Part shown: positions 58,640-64,000 of the stretch, piece by piece
Layout: each line of letters begins with the position of its first letter
Numbering within the stretch: position 1 is the stretch's first letter
Source of the DNA: Stomoxys calcitrans
Lineage: Eukaryota; Arthropoda; Insecta; Diptera; Muscidae
DNA length: 64,000 bases
NCBI RefSeq assembly: GCF_963082655.1
Contig: NC_081552.1
Span: 63,244,799 to 63,308,798 of the forward strand
Reading direction: 5' to 3'
Position numbers and translations under genes: made by a program
Notes under the pieces: model-generated
What the model saw: only the letters and a program-made list of their open reading frames with translations
Told to the model about the DNA's origin: nothing
The model's database searches: none

Positions 58640-59739
58640 AAATAGTGTAACTGCAGAGTCTAGCTCCATAAAAATTCAATCTCGGTAATGGATTCGTTCG
58701 ATTTATTTCGAGCTTTGTCAGAGATCGCATTATTCGAGTCGTTATAGATGGGTTCTCACCCAATGAGCGCAAATGGACTGCAGGTGTTCCCCAGGGCTCT
58801 GTTCTTTCTTTTCTTCTCCTTCGAGAGATTGAGGACAAGAGGCGGGTTATGGACGATAAACTCTGCCAGGATTTGCTGGCCATTTCTGAGTGGGGTCGAA
58901 TGAATCGAGTAGATTTTAATGCACGGAAGACTCAGTGCTGCTTGTTGTCACACAAACGATTCGCTGACCCATTACGATCATCTTTGTCTATCAACGGTGT
59001 AGATGTTGAGCAATCAGAAGCTCTTGATGTTCTGGGCATGAAAATACAAAGTGATGTCCGTTGGGCTAAACATGTATTCGAAGTGTCGAAAGAAGCATTC
59101 AAGTGTTTAGGCTTCCTTAAACGATGTAAGAATTACTTCACTCCGTCTGATCTTCTTAACATCCTTAACACCACTTTCATAAGGCCGAAAATGGAGAACA
59201 ACTTATATGTATGGGCTGGAGCTTCAAAATTATCCCTGAAGCTAATGGACCGTGTACAAAGGAGAGCGATGCCGTTGATTGGGGACAGTGGGGTATCCAA
59301 CTCTATTGCCTCTCTTCATCATCGTCGCAATGTGGGTTGTTTGGCGCTGTTCTATCGGTACTTTCATGGTGTGTGTTCGTCTGATATTCGTCTTCTTATT
59401 CCTGATGTAAGGATGTATGTCAGGGATACTAGACATTCCAGGAACTCACACCCGTTTGTAATTGATTGGCCTTCAGACCGCACAATGCATTTTAGAGAGA
59501 ATTCTTATTTCGCCAGAACCATTCGTATGTGGAATCGACTTCCGGCTAATGTTTTCCCACCCACTTTGACATCCAAAGATTTAAGACAAATGTCAATAAG
59601 CACTACATCCTTTTCCCCCCTTCAATTCCTAATTTCCTCTCGCCAACGCAATGCACTGCATTTAAAGGGAAAACCCCCCGCGTGTTGGCTGACAGAAAAA
59701 AAATGTTGTTTGTACCTAAATGTAAAAATTAAAAAAAAA
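58640..59739 (+). pseudogene. LINE-4: RT C-terminal part, catalytic box deleted
   Basis: From about 58713 the plus frame reads RIIRVVIDGF, then AGVPQGSVLS (58783-58812). It then passes directly to a region downstream of the palm (58849 on: ISEWGRMNRVDFNARKTQCC, LGMKIQSDVRWAKHVFEVS, IRPKMENNLYVWAGASK, VQRRAMPLIGD, HPFVIDW, RMWNRLPANVFPP). The F/YxDD block is missing, so an internal deletion of the catalytic core occurred at about 58812. The open frame then reads on into the adjacent family A element to 59994, which is accidental. It is a Jockey/CR1-like LINE, distinct from LINE-1. Confidence 0.85.
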
Positions 59740-60926
59740 ACAAGTAAAAGCGTGCTAAGTTCGGCCGGGCCGAATCTTATATACCCTCCACCATGGATCG
59801 CATTTGTCGAGTTCTTTTCCCGGCATCTCTTCTTAGGCAAAAAAGGATATAAGAAAAGAGTTGCTCTGCTATTAAAACGATATCAAGATATGGTCCGGTT
59901 CGGACCACAATTAAATTATATGTTGGAGACCTGTGTAAAATTTCAGCCAATTCGTATAAGAATTGCTCCCATTGGGGCTCACGAAGTAAAATAGAGAGAA
60001 CGATTTATATGGGATCTGTATCGGGCTATAGATCGATTCAAACCATAATAAACACGTTTGTTGATGGTCATGAGAGGATCCATCGTACAAAATTTCAGGC
60101 ATATCGGATAATAATTGCGACCTCTAGGGGTCAAGAAGTCAAGATCCCAGATCGGTTTATATGGCAGCTATATCAGGTTATGAACCGATTTGAACCTTAT
60201 TTGACACAGTTGTTGAAAGTAAAAATAAAATACGTCATGCAAAATTTCAGCCAAATCGGATAGGAATTGCGCCCTCTAGAAGCTCAAGAAGTCAAATCCC
60301 CAGACCTGTTTATATGACAGCTATATCAGGTTATAGACCGATTTGAACCATATTTGACACAGTTGTTGGATATCATAACGAAATACTTCGTGCGAAATTC
60401 CATTCCAATCGGATAAGAATTGCGCAATCTAGAGGGTCAAGAAGTCAAGACCCAAGATCGGTTTATATGGTAGGTGTATCAGGTTATAGACCGATTTGAA
60501 CCATACTTGGCACTGTTGTTTGATATAATAAAAAAACACGTCGTGCAAAAATTCATTCAAATCGGATAAGAACTGTGCCCTCTAGAGGTTCAAGAAGTCA
60601 AGACCCAAGATCGGTTTATATGGCAGCTATATCAAAACATGGACGGATATGGCCCATTTTCAATACCAACCGACCTACACTAATAGGAAGTATTTGTGCA
60701 AAATTTCAAGCGGCTAGCTTTACTCCTTCGGAAGTTAGCGTGCTTTCGACAGACAGACGGACGGACGGACGGACGGACAGACGGACGGACATGGCTAGAT
60801 GGACATAAAATGTCACGACGATAAAGAATATATATACTTTATGCGGTCTCAGACGAATATTTCGAGTAGTTACAAACAGAATGACGAAATTAGTATACCC
60901 CCCATCTTATGGTGGAGGGTATAAAA
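59740..60926 (+). mobile_element. Family A element, first of a tandem pair
   Basis: Complete copy: 5' terminus AACAAGTAAAAGCGTGC at 59740, TTCGGCCGGGCCGAA, first variant monomer, further monomers, GACGGACG run near 60751-60790, and terminus CTTATGGTGGAGGGTATAAAAA at 60926. The next copy begins without a spacer. Confidence 0.85.
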
Positions 60927-61939
60927 AACAAGTAAAAGCGTTCTAAGTTCGACCGGGCCGAATCTTATATACCCTCCACCATGGATCGCATTTGTCGAGT
61001 TCTTTTCCGGGCATCTCTTCTTTGGGAAAAAAGGATAAAAGAAAAGATTTCCTCTGCTATTAGAGCGATATCAAGATATGGTCCGGTTTGGACCACAATT
61101 AAATTATATGTTGGAGACCTGTGTAAAATGTTAGCCAATTCGAATAAGAATTGCGCCCTTTGGGGGCTGAAGAAGTAAAATAGAGAGATCGATTTATATG
61201 GGAGCTGTATCGGGCTATAGACCGATTCAGACCATAATAAACACGTATGTTAATGGTCATGAGAGAATCCGTCGTACAAAATTTCAGGCAAATCGGATAA
61301 TAATTGCGACCTCTAGAGGCTCAAGAAGTCAAGATCCCAGATCGGTTTATATGACAGCTATATCAGGTTATGAAATTATTTGAACCATACTTGGCACAGT
61401 GTTTGGATATCATAACAAAACACGTCGTGCCAAATTTCATTCCAATCGGAAAAGAATTGCACAATCTAGAGGCTCAAGAAATCAAGACCCAAGATCGGTT
61501 TATATGGCAGCTATATCAGGTTATTTACCGATTTGAACCATACTTGGCACAGTTGTTGGATATCATAACAAAACACGTAGTGCCAAATTTCATTCCAAAC
61601 GGATAAGAATTGCGCCCTCTAGAGGCTCAAGAAATCAGGACCCAAGATCGGTTTATATGACAGATATATCAAAACATGGACCGATATAGCCCATTTACAA
61701 TACCAACCTACCTACACTAATAAGAAGTATTTGTGCAAAATTTCAAGCGGCTAGCTTTACTCCTTCGGAAGTTAGCGTGCTTTCGACAGACAAACGGATG
61801 GACGGACGGACATGGCTAGATCGACATAAAATGTGACGACGATCAAGAATATATATACTTTATAGGGTCTCAGACGAGTAGTTACAAACAGAATGACGAA
61901 ATTAGTATACCCCCCATCTTATGGTGGAGGGTATAAAAA
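60927..61939 (+). mobile_element. Family A element, second of a tandem pair
   Basis: Begins AACAAGTAAAAGCGTTC at 60927, directly on the previous terminus, and ends GTGGAGGGTATAAAAAT at 61939. It has fewer monomers than the first copy and different substitutions, so the pair is not a recent segmental duplication. Confidence 0.85.
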
Positions 61940-62313
61940 TCTTCTAGTTGGCCACAATATACTTTCAAGGTGTTACTGCATCTCAAATTTTAGAGCTTTA
62001 TCCCACGGTGCAAAAGAGTACCATTTACTACGGTTTTAGAAATTAAATGAACGAATTTTAAAAAACTTCTATTTTGAACGTTTAGGTACCTATATGTAAG
62101 ATTTTCAAAAAAGTCTACTAGTCGCCCAGTGAATGCTTTCATAGTACCAATTACACCACAATTAGTAAGTTTTCTCCAATTCTGGTACGATTTGTTACTA
62201 CATATCGTATTTTAATTCTAGCGGTCTCCTCTCGCTGTAAGCGAAGACAAGTTATTTAGTTAGTTTACTTTTTGATAACAATATGTACGAATAGAACATT
62301 TTGTCACCCATCA
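61940..62313. repeat. GGTACC-rich repeat, continued
   Basis: Units with GTACCATTTACTACGG and TTTAGGTACC end in ATTTTGTCACCCATCA, where a LINE begins. The same text resumes after the LINE at 63960 (GTCACCCGTCATATC). Confidence 0.6.
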
Positions 62314-63959
62314 CGATCCGCATCGTTTGGGTGCCGGGCAGTAACGGAGTAAGGGAGAATGAACAAGTAAAAGCGTGCTAAGTTCGGCCGGGCCGAATCT
62401 TATCTACCCTCCACCATGGATCGCATTTGTCGAGTTCTTTTCCCGGCATCTCTTCTTAGGCAAAACAGGATATAAGAAAGGATTTGCTCTGCTATTAAAG
62501 CGATATCAAGATAAAACAAGATCCCAGATCAGTTTATATGGCAGCTATATCAGGTTATGAACCGATTTGAACCTTATTTGACACAGTTGTTGAAAGTAAA
62601 AATAAAATACGTCATGCAAAATTTCAGCCAAATCGGATAGGAATTGCGCCCTCTAAAAGCTCAAGAAGTCAAATCCCCAGATCTGTTTATATGACAGCTA
62701 TATCAGGTTATGGACCGATTTTAACCATACTTGGCACAGTTGTTGGATATAATAACGAAACACGTCGTGCAAAATGTCATTCAAATCGGATAAGAATTGC
62801 GCACGCTAGAGGCTCAAGAAGTCAAGACCCAAGATCGGTTTATATGGCAGCTATATCAGGTTATGGACCGATTTGAACCATACTTGGCACTGTTGTTGGA
62901 TATAATAAAAAAACACGTCGTGCAAAAATTCATTCAAATCTGATAAGAATTGTGCCTTCTAGAGGCTCAAGAAGTCAAGACCCAAGATCGGTTTATATGG
63001 CAGCTATATCAAAACATGGACCGATATGGCCCATTTACAATACCAACCGACCTACACTAATAGGAAGTATTTGTGCAAAATTTCAAGCGGCTAGCTTTAC
63101 TCCTTCGGAAGTTAGCGTGCTTTCGACAGACAGACGGACGGACGGACGGACGGACGGACAGACGGACGGACATGGCTAGATGGACATAAAATGTCACGAC
63201 GATAAAGAATATATGTACTTTATGGGGTCTCAGACGAATATTTCGGACGGACGGACATGGCTAGATCGACATAAAATGTCACGACGATCAAGAATATATA
63301 TACTTTATGGAGTCTCAGACGAATATTTCGAGTAGTTACAAACAGAATGACGAAATTAGTATACCCCCCATCTTATGGTGGAGGGTATAATAAGCAGAAG
63401 ATTAGACAATGAAGGCGAGAGGAGTGCCGTCAATAAACTTGGTTAACCCGAAGCCTTTCGGGTCGACGCATGTAATAGTGTGGAATAGCGAAACGGTCGC
63501 TATTAAGGCGAAAATCCTGTGTGGAGATCCGGATTGTGAGAAGACGAGGCTATTGCTGAAAGCAAGCCACCAGGAGGTCAGTGTAGCTTTCGGCATCATA
63601 ACAGGACACATAGGAATACTAGCTCACTTATGGAAATTCGGTACGGCAAGTGATAGCATGTGTAGGGCATGTGGGGAAGATGATGAGACGTTGGAGCTTT
63701 TCCTACGTCATTGCCCGGCTTTCGCTGCTAACATACACCGGCACTTGGGTGAGGACACAATACCAGACATAAACCAATTAAGGGGCGTGGTATGGAAAAC
63801 ATTTAGGGATTTTGTAAGTAGCACGGAATTCCTAACTTAAATTTTCTTTTTCGAGCTTACTTTTTAGTATTCAGAACGCACAACAAGGCAATAACTTAGA
63901 TGTATGTCCATAGTGGCATGGGCGGATAAATATCCGCATCCTCTTTTCAACCTGACCTA
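62314..63959 (+). pseudogene. LINE-5: I/LOA-like LINE 3' end, split by family A
   Basis: The first 48 bp read IRIVWVPG, then GVRENE, an RNase H segment. After a family A element (62362-63391) it resumes with INLVNPKPFGSTH and CRACGEDDETLELFLRHCPA (63409-63840, one frame). The 3' UTR ends CAACCTGACCTAG. It is about 75-80% alike by eye to the LINE fragment at 21161-21777. GTCACCCRTCA at 62303-62313 and 63960-63970 is an 11-bp target duplication with one mismatch. 5'-truncated, not functional. Confidence 0.85.
62362..63391 (+). mobile_element. Family A element nested in the LINE
   Basis: The 5' terminus AACAAGTAAAAGCGTGC is at 62362 and the terminus GGTGGAGGGTATAATAA at 63391. The first 160 bp pass early into monomers (AAGATAAAACAAGATCCC), an internal deletion. 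The 3' module is duplicated: GGACGGACGGACATGGCTAG occurs at about 63157 and again at 63244, each followed by the TA block. Confidence 0.85.
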
Positions 63960-64000
63960 GTCACCCGTCATATCTTTCCTAGTTGCACCTACATGCCAAA
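63960..64000. repeat. GGTACC-rich repeat, last piece
   Basis: GTCACCCGTCATATC followed by TTGCACCTACATGCCAAA matches the repeat at 55760-55800. The element continues outside the window. Confidence 0.55.

Overview
The window is repeat-rich, AT-rich nuclear DNA from a higher dipteran. A calyptrate, perhaps muscid, fly is my best guess. The reasons are hundreds of 153-bp monomers inside mini-me/DINE-1-like elements (a (TA)n block, a conserved core and a GTCY microsatellite), BEL/Pao LTR retrotransposons, Jockey/CR1- and I/LOA-like LINEs, mariner relics and a tRNA-derived SINE. The species assignment is inference. I found no convincing single-copy host gene; nearly everything is transposon.

Layout. 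1-8044: plus-strand copies of two related non-autonomous families, here called A (edge motif TATACCCTCCACCAT) and B (edge motif TACCCACCACC). 8044-10603: a frameshifted LINE. 10604-17543: minus-strand A and B copies plus a hAT-like scrap. 17578-22112: B and A copies, one hit by a LINE with a target duplication. 22458-22657: a 200-N assembly gap. 22658-23600: minus-strand LINE endonuclease remnant. 23625-34527: more A and B copies and mariner scraps. 34545-37616: mariner relics and two SINE pieces. 38087-44481: an intact BEL/Pao element (BEL-1) with identical 391-bp LTRs and a 1770-aa polyprotein. 45738-55011: a second intact BEL/Pao element (BEL-2) with identical 454-bp LTRs and a 1732-aa polyprotein. 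55017-55572: a 556-bp near-perfect palindrome centred on (TA)n. 55573-64000: an older repeat rich in GGTACC, carrying nested B, A and LINE insertions.

Most interesting point. BEL-2 has an additional ORF between pol and its 3' LTR, where env sits in errantiviruses. It is a second nucleocapsid-plus-protease-like module. Its protease Asp is replaced by Ser, and it has no in-frame AUG ahead of its first zinc knuckle. A strong splice donor just 3' of the 5' LTR (46274/46275) and a pyrimidine-rich acceptor (53715/53716) would supply an upstream AUG exactly in frame. I read this as a subgenomic, spliced accessory protein. This is inference that RNA data can test.

Second theme. Families A and B have the same 153-bp monomer, align without gaps at several landmarks, and keep a 39-nt hairpin with a compensatory change in its stem. 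Their copies sit in tandem, as 5'-end ladders and as chimeric junctions, as expected of rolling-circle (Helentron-type) elements. BEL-2 and BEL-1 are the only elements here that look recently mobile.
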